Assembly (NCBI GenBank): GCA_024641085.1
Contig: JAHEDT010000010.1
Coordinates: 1 to 64,000 of the forward strand
Reading direction: 5' to 3'
Length of the DNA stretch: 64,000 bases
Source: Geobacteraceae bacterium
GTDB lineage: Bacteria > Desulfobacterota > Desulfuromonadia > Desulfuromonadales > BM103
Positions 43,501 to 52,482 of the stretch are shown piece by piece. The position numbers and the translations under genes were made by a program. Positions within the stretch are counted from its first letter, which is position 1. The number at the start of each line of letters is the position of its first letter. The notes under the pieces were generated by a model that saw only the letters and a list, made by a program, of their open reading frames with translations, did no database searches and was not told the origin of the DNA.

Positions 43501-44141
43501 GTGCTGAAAGGTTTGAGCTTCGCCTCGAGATTGATCGGCGAACCGTTGATCACGGCCCTGAATAGAGGTTGGGCCGGTTCCTCGACCAGGTAGGGAAGGT
43601 TGCCGATCACCGGCAGGACCAGCTGCAGGTCGCGAATGGTGTGATGCACCTGACTGGCAAGGCTGCTGTCGACAAGGTCGATGCGGCCATCGTTGATCGA
43701 CAGGTTGTTGATCGAGAAGCGTGCCGGTTCCCCGTCAGGTTCTGCGGGTACATTTTCCGCCCGGGCGGGGATCAGGTCGCTGAAGTTGAAGGTGTCGGCG
43801 GTCAACCGTTCGAGATGGACGGCCGGGCTGTCGAGGCGCAGCTCGCGAACGATCGGGGCCAGGTGGAGGATTGACTTCGGACTCAGGGCAACCCGCAGCA
43901 GCTTCCAGCCAATGAAAGGCACAGCATGGTCCCGTTCGCTCAAACTCATGTCTCTGACTTCGACGGCGAGTGTGAACGGGTTGATGCTGATGGAACCGAT
44001 TGCAAGCGAACGGCCGGTTTCTTCAGCAACCCAGTCCTGGGATTTTGTAATGATGATGCCGGGCAGCAGCAGGGTGACGAAGAGCAGAACCAGTACGATG
44101 AGGCCGCCGCATGCGAGGATGATCCGTTTCCAAGTAAACAT
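40551..44141 (-). CDS. AsmA-like DUF748 protein, giant membrane-anchored
   Basis: About 1196 residues from the ATG at 44141 (AAGGAAG upstream; a GTG at 44150 would sit too close to it). One N-terminal membrane helix (about 5-30) is followed by a long series of beta-rich repeats typical of AsmA/YhdP/DUF748 proteins (FNLANIDLPFYLSYIPVELP, LNLNLANI-type stretches), with a Pro/Ala/Thr-rich linker near 760-800. The C-terminus (about 1010-1195) has an FEYGSSRLSPDEQGKLQHM segment resembling an OmpA-like start. Such proteins bridge the periplasm and may move phospholipids to the outer membrane. It probably shares a transcript with the nicotinamidase-like gene. Confidence 0.85.
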   Translation of the reverse strand: MFTWKRIILACGGLIVLVLLFVTLLLPGIIITKSQDWVAEETGRSLAIGSISINPFTLAVEVRDMSLSERDHAVPFIGWKLLRVALSPKSILHLAPIVRELRLDSPAVHLERLTADTFNFSDLIPARAENVPAEPDGEPARFSINNLSINDGRIDLVDSSLASQVHHTIRDLQLVLPVIGNLPYLVEEPAQPLFRAVINGSPINLEAKLKPFSTVQELHFNLNLANIDLPFYLSYIPVELPVELRTGGLTLDLDILYRISAEAGGELEVSGRLNLTSLDIWDRLHEQLFFLPLLQVEIAPSQPLKRELHIAAVRLYNLEVQLKRDRQGTWNHARMVPAQTAQEPGAEQEEPSAPFKLLVDSFKARDSVVFVEDNLPSGGFKTVARKINIDVNNFDLDATSGIPFELALETDRQETVTINGHFLLKPFTLDLKTEVGNVDLGAYEAYYQDTYSGPLGGRLGLQLNLAVNPEHPLLISNGHFKWQDAYMAFNKDEGLGFDLVDLANLSFDLHKNRLEIGSALYQNGRVNFSRSHEGQWSFFSRNFPVLAKLTEAPGEKSAPAQAQTGPAFSYRIGELSIINNVFEISDYLPATPVKLEARDFNLTFHNLAAPERVESPFTLTTNFQSKGRIEIKGTASLADQSIRLDSQLKRIPLATFAPYLAEQANLALADGIFDAHLKSSVDAGSENVKVAFSGDIGVSHFHLLDGLHREDLLKWDSLQLAGIDGQVAPLAITVKSITLSDYFAKVLIDEQARLNLVEAFRKPGTGPSPEGAAPETKQAPATAPEETTTQPAAPPDIRIETVTLQGGQVDFTDRNLPRPFHADMRELGGRIKGLSSATEARATVDLRGSLRNQSPLEISGELNPLSEQLFLDLKLSFNDIELSPLSPYSGTYVGYLIKKGKLNLALEYIIENGKLTAKNQVFLDQFTFGDKVESEKAISLPVKLAVALLKDSNGEIHLDIPVSGSLDDPQFSVAGVVWTIIRNLVVKAVSSPFALLGALAGGGGEDFSSVSFEYGSSRLSPDEQGKLQHMAEALAKRPGLEIEVSGFVDPEQDAEGYRREQLSTQVKRLKYLDLVKEEKLPEGTSEDAVTVPDEEYADYLWEVYRDADFPKPRNFIGLTKKLPASEMEKLIYTNTTVTESDLADLAQARALAVQNYLTKEGLLAQERIFLQESDITSVPDKEIHSRARVEFGVAVR

Positions 44142-44267
44142 CAGGGACACTTCCTTCAGAGTAGGTGATATTTTAAGGCTAGCAGGTCTGCGGACGGACG
44201 CAATGATTCAAGATGCTGAATAAGTCCTTCCTCTCCGCTTGCGATGGGTTCGTGCAGAAAATAATGC

Positions 44268-44311
44268 TTGACGATATTAAAACGAGTGTTTAAAACAAAT
44301 GTATGTTTGTT
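44268..44311 (+). promoter_or_regulatory. promoter and operator of the tetR-RND efflux operon
   Basis: TTGACG (44268-44273), a 17-base spacer and TAAAAC (44291-44296). The inverted repeat AACAAA-TGTATG-TTTGTT (44294-44311) overlaps the -10 box, well placed for repression by the TetR protein encoded just downstream. Confidence 0.6.
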
Positions 44312-44347
44312 AATGCTTGTCACCCTTTCAGGAGTTGAGACAGCTCA

Positions 44348-44983
44348 ATGAGCCCGCCAGATACCAAGCAGAGAATCCTCGATGCCGCGGAGCATCTTTT
44401 CGCGACAGACGGGTATCATGCGACCTCGTTGCGCTGCATAACGCATGCGGCCATGGTTAACCTGGCAGCGGTCAACTACCACTTCGGCAGCAAGGAGGCC
44501 CTGCTCGAAGCGGTCATCGTGCGTCGATTGACTCCGCTCAACGAGATGCGGCTTGGTCAGCTCGAGGCGCTGCTGCAGAGATCGGAGCAGTCCCGGCAGG
44601 TGCCGTCCTGTCGAGAGGTCCTGAGGACATTTGTCGAGCCGACCCTGCGCCAGCGCCAGAATGGCTCTGAAAAGGGAGATTTCGTCACCCTGATCGGCCG
44701 GACGCTTGCCGAACCGCGCGGCATTGCCATGACGATCTTCATGCGTCACATGGACCCGTTGATGATCCGGCTCTACCAAGCGTTGAGCCTTGCGCTGCCC
44801 GGGTTGTCGCAGCAGCTCCTGTTCTGGCGGATCCACTTTGCCGTCGGTTCCCTGAGCCACATCATGCGCTGTCACGAGCGGCATTCTCTGGTGCCGGAGG
44901 ATGTCCGCATCGATCTGCCCGTCGATGAGCTGGTTGAACTATTTCTCGATTTCGCGGTCGCTGGCATGGAGGCGGCAGGATGA
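44348..44983 (+). CDS. TetR-family repressor (CerR-like)
   Basis: 211 residues. The N-terminal HTH (KQRILDAAEHLFATDGYHATSLRCITHAA) and VNYHFGSKEALLEAV are typical of TetR proteins. The C-terminal ligand domain (about 80-200) has the length and pattern of the CerR-type group found beside RND pumps. It is the first gene of the operon and its stop overlaps the next ATG (ATGA). Autoregulation by binding the operator at 44294-44311 is inferred. Confidence 0.9.
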   Translation: MSPPDTKQRILDAAEHLFATDGYHATSLRCITHAAMVNLAAVNYHFGSKEALLEAVIVRRLTPLNEMRLGQLEALLQRSEQSRQVPSCREVLRTFVEPTLRQRQNGSEKGDFVTLIGRTLAEPRGIAMTIFMRHMDPLMIRLYQALSLALPGLSQQLLFWRIHFAVGSLSHIMRCHERHSLVPEDVRIDLPVDELVELFLDFAVAGMEAAG

Positions 44984-46395
44984 TGCGCCTTGCTCTCCTC
45001 CTCACGGCCCTGCTTCTGGCGGGCTGCCCGATACACAATCCGACCGAAGTGACTCTGCCGGTCGATCCGCCGCCGGCTTATCTCGGCCCTCAGCCGACCG
45101 ACCGGACCGGCCTGCCGCTTGAAAGGTGGTGGCTGGCGTTTAATGATCAACAGCTCACTCTGCTGATGAACGAGCTTTTCGCCAACAACCTGGAATTGAC
45201 CCAGGCGATTGCGCGTATGGAACAGGTCGAAGCAGCGTTCAGGATCATGCGCAGCGCCCAGTCGCCGGCACTCTCCGCCGGTGGCCGCCTGGAGCGATCC
45301 GGCCAGCCCGGCCTGACCGGTGATTTTGTTGGCGACAGCCGGCAACTGTCGTTGGCCGCCGCTTATGAACTGGATCTCTGGGGGAAACTCGCGGCCCGCA
45401 GCCGGGCGGCCAGCCTGGAACTGGAGGCCAGCCAGCAAGACGTCCAGACGCTCTACCTTGGTTTGTCAGCTCGCCTGGCCGACCTCTACTTCGTGGCCGT
45501 TGAGCAACGGGCGCAACTGGCTCTGGCCGATCAGGTGATCGCATCTTTTTCGGATACCGCCGCGCGGGTCGAAAGCCGCTACCGCCGGGGCTTGGTCCCG
45601 GCGGTCGATCTGTACCAGGCACGCCAGAGCCTGGCCGGGGCACAGGCCGCACGGCATCTCTTCGCCGCCCGCCTTGCAGAAGCCGAGCATGCCATCGGTG
45701 TTCTGATCGGACGCTACCCGCAGGGCAATCAAGGCGGCAGCCTCGCCACATTGCCGGCCGCTCCCAGCCTCTATGCCGTCGGAATCCCCGCAGAGCTGAT
45801 CAGTCAACGCCCGGACCTGCAGGCGGCGCTGCAGCGGGTTGCCGCGGCCGACTCCAGGGTGGCAGCGGCGATCGCCGACCGTTTTCCGTCGATCACGCTG
45901 TCGGGGAATTACGGCACCTTGCGGCAGGAAGTGACCGCTGGCCTGATCAAGGGAGAGTTCTGGAGCCTGCTCGGCAGCCTGGCCCTGCCGGTGATCGACG
46001 GAGGCCGGCGGCGTGCCGAGGTCGACAGAAACGAGGCGGCGCTGCGGGAAGCCGTGGCCGGTTACCAGCAGAAGGTCCTGACGGCCTTCCAGGAAGTCGA
46101 GGACGCTCTGGCGAACAATTATGCCACCGGCCAGCGGGTCGAGAGCCTGGTGGAAACCGCCAAGGCGACCGCGGCAACCTTGCGCTTGTCTACGGAGCGT
46201 TACCTGGCCGGGCTGGTCGACTATCTCCCCGTGCTGACGGCCCAGCGGGCCGATGCTGAAACCCGCAGCCGCCTGCTCGACGCGCAGCGCCAGCTGCTGA
46301 CCGACCGCATCAGTCTGGCAAGGGTGCTCGGTGGGTCCTGGATGCAGGAGCAAATGAATACACGTCTGCAGGTCGTAAAGGATAAGCCGCAATGA
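44980..46395 (+). CDS. RND efflux outer-membrane lipoprotein (NodT/TolC type)
   Basis: 471 residues. The signal peptide ends in LLLAGC with lipid-modified Cys16. Two outer-membrane-efflux repeats follow (about 70-270 and 275-460), with the segments ARMEQVEAAFR, AAYELDLWGKL, ISQRPDLQAAL and ALPVIDGGRR. It forms the trimeric outer-membrane channel. ATGATG start, overlapping the tetR stop, and the next gene overlaps this stop by 4 bases. Confidence 0.93.
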   Translation: MMRLALLLTALLLAGCPIHNPTEVTLPVDPPPAYLGPQPTDRTGLPLERWWLAFNDQQLTLLMNELFANNLELTQAIARMEQVEAAFRIMRSAQSPALSAGGRLERSGQPGLTGDFVGDSRQLSLAAAYELDLWGKLAARSRAASLELEASQQDVQTLYLGLSARLADLYFVAVEQRAQLALADQVIASFSDTAARVESRYRRGLVPAVDLYQARQSLAGAQAARHLFAARLAEAEHAIGVLIGRYPQGNQGGSLATLPAAPSLYAVGIPAELISQRPDLQAALQRVAAADSRVAAAIADRFPSITLSGNYGTLRQEVTAGLIKGEFWSLLGSLALPVIDGGRRRAEVDRNEAALREAVAGYQQKVLTAFQEVEDALANNYATGQRVESLVETAKATAATLRLSTERYLAGLVDYLPVLTAQRADAETRSRLLDAQRQLLTDRISLARVLGGSWMQEQMNTRLQVVKDKPQ

Positions 46396-47567
46396 AAGTC
46401 AAAAGAGCCGTGTTGCCGCTGCTGGTGCTTGTCGTCGCCCTTGGGCTGACCCTTGTGCTTGTCAAGTCACGCAAGTCGCCGATGCCGCAAGAGACTCCTC
46501 ACCTCGGGCCGCTGGTTGTCGCAACGGAACTGGTCAGGACGAACCGCCAGGTCGTGGTTATCGGCACCGGAACCGTCCAGCCGCGTTACGAGGTCACGAT
46601 TACGCCGCAGATCAAGGGTCGGGTCAGCGAGATCTCTCCCCGAATGGTGGTCGGTGGACAGCTCCGCAAAGGGGAGCAGCTCTTTGCGATTGAGGATGAA
46701 GATTACCGTTTGGCGATCGAACTGGCCCGTTCCAGCCTGGCTCAGGCGGAGCTTGAACTGCTGCGCAACGAGAACCTGGCCGAAGTCGCCCGCAGGGAAT
46801 GGCGGGAGTTGAACCCCGGCAGTTCCGAACCGCCCAATCCGCTGGTCGTCTATGACCCGCAGCTGAAAAATGCCCGGGCACAGCGTGACGCCGCGCTCGC
46901 CAACGTCAGGCAGGCCGAGCTCAACCTGCAGCGGACCCGGATTTTTGCCCCTTTCAAAGGTTATGTGCGCAGTGAGCAGGTCGAGATCGGCCAGTTCGTC
47001 AATGCCGGTGGCCCGGTGGCGACCGTCGTCGGCACCGATCAGTTGGAAATCATCGTACCCCTGCCGCTCGACGAACTGGCCTGGTTGCAGGTGCCGCGCA
47101 ACGGTGAGTCCCGGCGTGGCTCTCCGGCTCAGGTTGTGCTGCAGTCCGGCGACCAGCTCTTCCGATGGCAGGGGGAGATAAGCCGTGCCATGGGCGAGAT
47201 CGACCCACGCAGCCGGATGGCCCGCGTGGTGGTGACGGTCGCCGATCCCGTTTCCAGGGATGGCACGTCAAGGAGTCTCCTCAATGAACTTCTGCCCGGC
47301 ATGTTCGTCGAGGTTCACCTGCAGGGCGCCGATCTCACCGGGGTTTTCGCGGTGCCCCGCGGCGCTCTGCACGACAACGACACCCTCTGGATCGTCGACG
47401 ATGAAAACCGGCTGCATATACGCCCGGTTGATATCCTGCGCCGGGAACGTAATGAAGTGCTGGTCCGTTCCGGTCTCGAGCCAGGGGAGAAGCTCGTTTT
47501 GACCAACCTCTCCGGGGCTTCCGAAGGACTGCTGCTGAGGCCACAGCTGAGCGAGGTCGGGCAATGA
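46392..47567 (+). CDS. RND efflux periplasmic adaptor (membrane fusion protein)
   Basis: 391 residues: an N-terminal membrane anchor (about 5-24), a biotinyl-lipoyl-like half (TGTVQPRYEVTITPQIKGRV), a helical hairpin (LARSSLAQAELELLRNEN), the second half (LQRTRIFAPFKGYVRSEQVE) and beta-barrel/proximal domains. It bridges the inner-membrane pump and the outer channel. It overlaps both neighbours by ATGA, so stoichiometry is probably set by translational coupling. Confidence 0.92.
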   Translation: MKVKRAVLPLLVLVVALGLTLVLVKSRKSPMPQETPHLGPLVVATELVRTNRQVVVIGTGTVQPRYEVTITPQIKGRVSEISPRMVVGGQLRKGEQLFAIEDEDYRLAIELARSSLAQAELELLRNENLAEVARREWRELNPGSSEPPNPLVVYDPQLKNARAQRDAALANVRQAELNLQRTRIFAPFKGYVRSEQVEIGQFVNAGGPVATVVGTDQLEIIVPLPLDELAWLQVPRNGESRRGSPAQVVLQSGDQLFRWQGEISRAMGEIDPRSRMARVVVTVADPVSRDGTSRSLLNELLPGMFVEVHLQGADLTGVFAVPRGALHDNDTLWIVDDENRLHIRPVDILRRERNEVLVRSGLEPGEKLVLTNLSGASEGLLLRPQLSEVGQ

Positions 47568-50500
47568 ACGGAGCGATTCGCTGGATGGCGGAGAATCATG
47601 TCGCCGCCAACCTGCTGATGCTGGTTCTGATTGTCGGGGGATTGATCCTCGGCTTCAGCATCAAGCAGGAAGTGTTTCCGGACATCTCGTTGGATCGGAT
47701 CCAGGTGAGCGTCGCCTATCCCGGTGCCGGCCCGGAGGAGGTCGAAGAAGGGGTTCTCCTCAAGATCGAGGAAAACCTCTCCGGTGTGGATGGCATCAAG
47801 CAGGTCAAGTCAGTGGCGGCCGAAGGCTACGGGGTGGTCACCGCGGAGATCATGACCGATGCTGACATCGACCTGGTCCTGCAGGATATCAAGAGTGAAG
47901 TCGACCGGATCACCACTTTCCCGAAAGACGCCGAGAAGCCGGTGGTCAGCAAGATGCTCAACCGCAGGGAAGTCATCTCCGTGGTCGTGTACGGCAAGTT
48001 GCCTGAGCGCAGCCTGCGGGAACTGGCGGAGCAGGTGCGCGACGAACTGCTGCTGGAACCGGGCATCACCCAGGTCGACCTCAGCGGCGTGCGCCCCTAT
48101 GAGATTTCCATCGAGATCGATGAAGCCAACCTGCGCCGCTACGGGCTGACTTTCGATCAGATCGCGCAACGCATCCGCCAGGCGTCTCTCGACCTTCCCG
48201 GCGGGTCGATCAAAACCAGCGCCGGTGAGATCCTGGTCAGGACCAAGGAACGGCGCTACGTTGGACGTGAATACGCCAGTATCGTCATCCTGACCAACCC
48301 GGACGGCACGGAAGTGACACTCGACGAGATCGCCACAATCAGGGATGGCTTCGAAGAAACCGACCAGTTCGGACTCTTCGACGGCCTGCCGGCGGCCATG
48401 GCCAAGGTCTACCGGGTTGGCGACCAGAAGCCGACTGAGATTTCCGACACGGTGAAAAAGTTTGTTGAAACCAGGCGTCGCCAGCTACCCGAATCGGTCG
48501 ATCTGGCGACCTGGAACGACAATTCGGAACTCTTCAAAAGCCGCAAGGATCTGCTCACCAGGAACGCCCTGATCGGCCTGGTGCTGGTCTTTATCACCCT
48601 CGGGCTGTTTCTCGAGATCCGCCTGGCCCTCTGGGTCATGCTCGGTATCCCCATCTCTTTTTGTGGCGCACTGCTCTTCATGCCGGCGATCGATATCTCG
48701 ATCAACATGATCTCGCTGTTTGCCTTCATTATGGCGCTCGGCATCGTGGTCGACGACGCCATTGTCGTCGGCGAGAATGTCTATGAGCACCGCCAGTCCG
48801 GCAAACCCTACCTGCAGGCAGCGATTGACGGCACGATCGAGGTTGCCCAGCCGGTCATCTTTGCGATCCTGACCTCGGTCACCGCCTTCCTTCCCCTGCT
48901 CTTCACCAGTGGCATCATGGGCAAGTTCATCATGGTGATCCCGGCGATCGTCATTACCATCCTGCTGGTGTCGCTCATGGAATGCCTGTTCATTCTGCCT
49001 GCGCACCTGGCGCTCGGCCAGCCCCGCCAGGCACCGGGGCGATTCCTGGGCGGTCTCGACAACCTGCGTCAGAGTTTCGGCCGGCTCCTGCAGACCTTTA
49101 TCGACGGGCCTTACCGGAAGGTTCTGACCCTGTGCCTGGAGTATCGCTACACGACCGTTGCCTTAGCCTGCGCCGTGCTGCTCCTGGCCGGAGTCGGTCT
49201 GGTCGGTGGCGGCATCGTCAAGTTCCGCTTCATGCCTGAAGTGGATGGCGATGTGATTCAGGTGGCCCTGGAATTGGCCCCCGGAAGTCCGGTGGCATTG
49301 ACGACGCAAATTCAGCAGCAGGTCGTTGACGCCGGGGAGGCGGTGGTCGCCGAGTTCGATCATGCTCGGCCGGCGGGCGATTCGGTGATGCGCCACATCT
49401 ATGCGGCCGTCGGCACAGCCGTGGCGGAACGCGGCCCGGCAGGGGCCTTCGCCAGTACGGGAGGGAATCTTGCCAATATCTCGATGCTCCTGACGCCGAG
49501 TGAACGGCGCAGTGTGCCAGCCACCGAGATCGCCAATCGCTGGCGCGAGCGGGTGGGTGAAATCGTGGGAGTGGAAACCCTGACCTTCACATCGAACCTG
49601 ATCCACCTCGGCGCCAATATCGACGTGCAGCTGGCGCATGAGAATTTTTCTGTTCTGGATGAGGCCGCCGAGCGGCTCAAAAAAATTCTGGCGACTTATC
49701 CAGGGACGGGCGACATCAGCGACAACTACACGCTTGGGAAACGGGAAGTCAAACTCCGCCTGAAGGCCGAAGCCCGCACCCTGGGTGTTACCGAGGAGGA
49801 ACTGGGTCGTCAGCTGCGCGGTGCATTTTATGGATCCGAGGCGCTGCGCCTGCAGCGCGGCCGTAATGAAGTCAAGGTCCAGGTTCGCTATCCTGAAGAG
49901 AGTCGACAGCACTTCTGGAATCTCGAAACCATGCGGGTCAGGATCCCCGGCGGCGGCGAGATCCCGCTGGCCAGGGCTGCAGTCCTGGAGGAGAGTCACG
50001 GTTTCAGCAAGATCAACCGGACCGACCGCAAGCGGGTGATCGATGTCACGGCGAACGTGGACAGCCAGGTTGCCAACGCCGAGGAGATTCTCGCCGAGAT
50101 CAAGGCGACCGCCCTGCCGAAGCTGATAGCTGACTATCCCGGCTTGAGTTATGACCTGGAGGGCGAGGACAAGAACCGCCGCGAGTCGATGGCGAGTATG
50201 TTTACCGGATTCAAGCTGGTGCTGATTGTCATCTTTGCTCTGCTGGCGATCCCGTTTCGCAGCTACTCCCAGCCGCTGTTGATCATGGTGGCGATCCCGT
50301 TCGGGATTGTCGGCGCAATCCTCGGCCACTTTATCATGGGCTATAACCTGAGCATCCTGAGCATGTTTGGCATCGTGGCCCTGACCGGCGTGGTGGTCAA
50401 TGACTCATTGCTGCTGATCGACTACGTCAATCGATCCCGGCGGCAGGGAAGATCTTTGCGGGACGCACTCATGGATGCCGGACAAAGGCGTTTTCGGCCG

Positions 50501-50734
50501 ATCCTGCTCACCTCCCTGACGACTTTTTTCGGTTTGACGCCGATGATTTTGGAGACGAGCGTGCAGGCCCAGTTTCTCGTGCCCATGGCGCTCAGCCTGG
50601 CCTTCGGTATTCTGTTTGCCACCGGGATCACCCTTTTGCTGATCCCTTCGCTCTACCTCGTCCTTGAAGATGCCCGCAAGCTCTTCGGCCTGAACCCGGG
50701 CCATGCGGACCATCACACCAGACCGGGCTCCTAG
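47564..50734 (+). CDS. RND-family efflux permease
   Basis: 1056 residues of the AcrB/MdtB superfamily: a membrane segment at about 10-28, a large porter domain, the TM2-6 block (about 330-470) with ALGIVVDDAIVVGENV holding the proton-relay aspartates, and a second TM block near 870-1030 with FGIVALTGVVVNDSLLLID. It exports drugs, solvents or other hydrophobic compounds using the proton gradient. The substrate is unknown; the TetR partner probably senses it. Confidence 0.94.
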   Translation: MNGAIRWMAENHVAANLLMLVLIVGGLILGFSIKQEVFPDISLDRIQVSVAYPGAGPEEVEEGVLLKIEENLSGVDGIKQVKSVAAEGYGVVTAEIMTDADIDLVLQDIKSEVDRITTFPKDAEKPVVSKMLNRREVISVVVYGKLPERSLRELAEQVRDELLLEPGITQVDLSGVRPYEISIEIDEANLRRYGLTFDQIAQRIRQASLDLPGGSIKTSAGEILVRTKERRYVGREYASIVILTNPDGTEVTLDEIATIRDGFEETDQFGLFDGLPAAMAKVYRVGDQKPTEISDTVKKFVETRRRQLPESVDLATWNDNSELFKSRKDLLTRNALIGLVLVFITLGLFLEIRLALWVMLGIPISFCGALLFMPAIDISINMISLFAFIMALGIVVDDAIVVGENVYEHRQSGKPYLQAAIDGTIEVAQPVIFAILTSVTAFLPLLFTSGIMGKFIMVIPAIVITILLVSLMECLFILPAHLALGQPRQAPGRFLGGLDNLRQSFGRLLQTFIDGPYRKVLTLCLEYRYTTVALACAVLLLAGVGLVGGGIVKFRFMPEVDGDVIQVALELAPGSPVALTTQIQQQVVDAGEAVVAEFDHARPAGDSVMRHIYAAVGTAVAERGPAGAFASTGGNLANISMLLTPSERRSVPATEIANRWRERVGEIVGVETLTFTSNLIHLGANIDVQLAHENFSVLDEAAERLKKILATYPGTGDISDNYTLGKREVKLRLKAEARTLGVTEEELGRQLRGAFYGSEALRLQRGRNEVKVQVRYPEESRQHFWNLETMRVRIPGGGEIPLARAAVLEESHGFSKINRTDRKRVIDVTANVDSQVANAEEILAEIKATALPKLIADYPGLSYDLEGEDKNRRESMASMFTGFKLVLIVIFALLAIPFRSYSQPLLIMVAIPFGIVGAILGHFIMGYNLSILSMFGIVALTGVVVNDSLLLIDYVNRSRRQGRSLRDALMDAGQRRFRPILLTSLTTFFGLTPMILETSVQAQFLVPMALSLAFGILFATGITLLLIPSLYLVLEDARKLFGLNPGHADHHTRPGS

Positions 50735-50763
50735 CAGGTTTGTTGCGTTCCACCTCGCGTCGC

Positions 50764-50783
50764 CGGCGGCCTCATGGCCGCCG
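50764..50783 (+). terminator. terminator-like hairpin after the RND operon
   Basis: CGGCGGCC-TCAT-GGCCGCCG, an 8-pair GC stem about 30 bases after the permease stop, followed by TTGGTTTCC. The U-tract is weak, so partial termination is likely. Confidence 0.5.
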
Positions 50784-50896
50784 TTGGTTTCCATTCTTGA
50801 AATATTCCGGGTTCTATCGTTAAATGCCCGGAACTTAAAATTACACCTGGGCCTGCGGGTTATCTCTGACCCTGGGAAAAAGGCAGGATACCGACG

Positions 50897-51724
50897 TTGT
50901 TACTCAATAATTATCACTTTCGCAAAGTCAAAAAGCTCACCGGCCAGGCGATCGGTGATTTCAACCTGATCGAAGACGGTGACCGGATTGCCGTTGCCGT
51001 CTCCGGTGGCAAGGACTCCTATGCCCTGCTCCACATCCTCGAACAGCTGCGCCGCCGGGCCCCCATTCACTATGAATTGATTGCGGTCAATGTGGATGCC
51101 GGTTTCCCTGGTTACCGCAAAGATATCCTGGAGAGCTATCTGAGAGGCTGCGGTTTCCGGGTGCACATGGAAGCCACCGACTGCTCGCAGATCATCGACG
51201 AGAATCTGCGCCCCGGGTCTTCCTACTGTGCTTTTTGCGCGCGCCTGCGGCGGGGCTTTCTTTATACCGTGGCTGACCGGCTCGGCTGCAACAAGATCGC
51301 CCTCGGCCACCACCTCGACGATTTCATCGAGACTCTGCTGCTCAACCAGTTCTATGTCGGTACCCTGGCGGCCATGAGTCCCAGGCTGCTGGCAGACAAC
51401 CAGCGTCACACCGTGATCCGGCCGCTGGTCTATGTGGAGGAATCCGATATAATCAAATTGGCCCGGCAGAACGCCTTCCCGGTCATTGATTGCGGTTGTC
51501 CGATGATGGGACAGGTGGACCAGAAACGCCAGCGGATGAAGCAGCTGCTCAGCGAGCTGCACAAGGAAAACCGGCATCTCAAGCGCAGTATGATCCGCGC
51601 CCTGAGCAATGTCCGCCCACGTCACCTGCTGGATCGCGAGATGATCAGACTCCTGGAGCTGGACGAGAGGAAGACTGATGAACCGATCCCGAGGGGACAG
51701 CAAGCCGACACCGAGAAGCGTTGA
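50897..51724 (+). CDS. ttcA: tRNA 2-thiocytidine synthetase
   Basis: 275 residues. The PP-loop SGGKDSYALL, the Fe-S cysteines in YCAFCARLRRG and later DCGCPMMG are those of TtcA, which thiolates C32 of certain tRNAs using a 4Fe-4S cluster. A TTG start is the only reasonable in-frame choice near the N-terminus (LLNNYHFRKVKK); AGGCAGGA lies upstream. Its 3' end overlaps the SpoIIE-type phosphatase gene by 47 bases. Confidence 0.92.
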   Translation: MLLNNYHFRKVKKLTGQAIGDFNLIEDGDRIAVAVSGGKDSYALLHILEQLRRRAPIHYELIAVNVDAGFPGYRKDILESYLRGCGFRVHMEATDCSQIIDENLRPGSSYCAFCARLRRGFLYTVADRLGCNKIALGHHLDDFIETLLLNQFYVGTLAAMSPRLLADNQRHTVIRPLVYVEESDIIKLARQNAFPVIDCGCPMMGQVDQKRQRMKQLLSELHKENRHLKRSMIRALSNVRPRHLLDREMIRLLELDERKTDEPIPRGQQADTEKR

Positions 51725-52481
51725 CCCTCTTGAGATCAAGCTTGCGGGCGAGGTCCAGAAACTGCTTCTGCCTAAGAGTTCCCCGCTCTGCAGTTGGTGC
51801 GGCATGGCGGCGAAAAACCGCATGGCCGACGTGCTCGGCGGCGACTTTTACGACTTTATTCAGCTCGATCGCGGCTGCCAGGTCCTCTTCATCGGCGACG
51901 TGACCGGGCACGGACTGCACGCTTCGGTGGTCATGTCGCTGGTCTACGGTTTCATTCATCGGGCTGCCGTCGAGGAATGCAGCCCGCAGGATGTGGTCGC
52001 CGATCTCAATATGTTCCTGCGCACCTTTGCCCGGCGTTCCAACCGTCTCGATCATTTCTTTTCGGCGACGCTCTTTTTCAGTGTCATCGACCCCATCAGC
52101 CTGATAATGCACTATGTCAATGCCGGGCACCCCGCCGCCCTGGTGCGTCGCCGGGACGAGCTGGTCCGCCTGCCGGCGACGAGTCACCCTGTGGGCTTCT
52201 TCGACCAGGCAGAGTTCCGAGCCGTTCGTTTCCAGCTCGAAGCCGGAGACCGCTTGTTGCTCTATACCGACGGGTTGATTGACAGCAGCAGCCCAAACGG
52301 CGAAATGTACGGTGCGGACCGTCTTGATGCGGCTTTTCGCAGACTGGATGGCGATCATATGGTATTTTTGGAGCGGCTATTCGCCGAAATCGGCGACTAC
52401 CTCGCCGGCCAGCCGCCATTCGACGATTGCACGGCGATCGTGATGGATCTGCATGGTGCCAGTTTGGGAAGGAACCAGTGA
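51678..52481 (+). CDS. SpoIIE/RsbU-type PP2C protein serine phosphatase
   Basis: 267 residues, essentially one PP2C-SpoIIE domain. Metal-binding aspartates lie in VLGGDFYDF and FIGDVTGHG; YTDGLIDSSSPNGEMYG and FDDCTAIVMDL complete the fold. A CSWCGM near the N-terminus is unusual. It has no REC, PAS or HAMP domain of its own, so it must be controlled by a partner. Such phosphatases act on anti-anti-sigma (STAS) proteins. GAGGAAG precedes the ATG; it overlaps ttcA and precedes a PilZ gene by 1 base. Confidence 0.9.
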   Translation: MNRSRGDSKPTPRSVDPLEIKLAGEVQKLLLPKSSPLCSWCGMAAKNRMADVLGGDFYDFIQLDRGCQVLFIGDVTGHGLHASVVMSLVYGFIHRAAVEECSPQDVVADLNMFLRTFARRSNRLDHFFSATLFFSVIDPISLIMHYVNAGHPAALVRRRDELVRLPATSHPVGFFDQAEFRAVRFQLEAGDRLLLYTDGLIDSSSPNGEMYGADRLDAAFRRLDGDHMVFLERLFAEIGDYLAGQPPFDDCTAIVMDLHGASLGRNQ

Positions 52482-52482
52482 C

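Noticed and set aside
44142-44150. GTG start at 44150 for the DUF748 gene
   Set aside because: The ribosome-binding site AAGGAAG would overlap it; the ATG at 44141 is well spaced.
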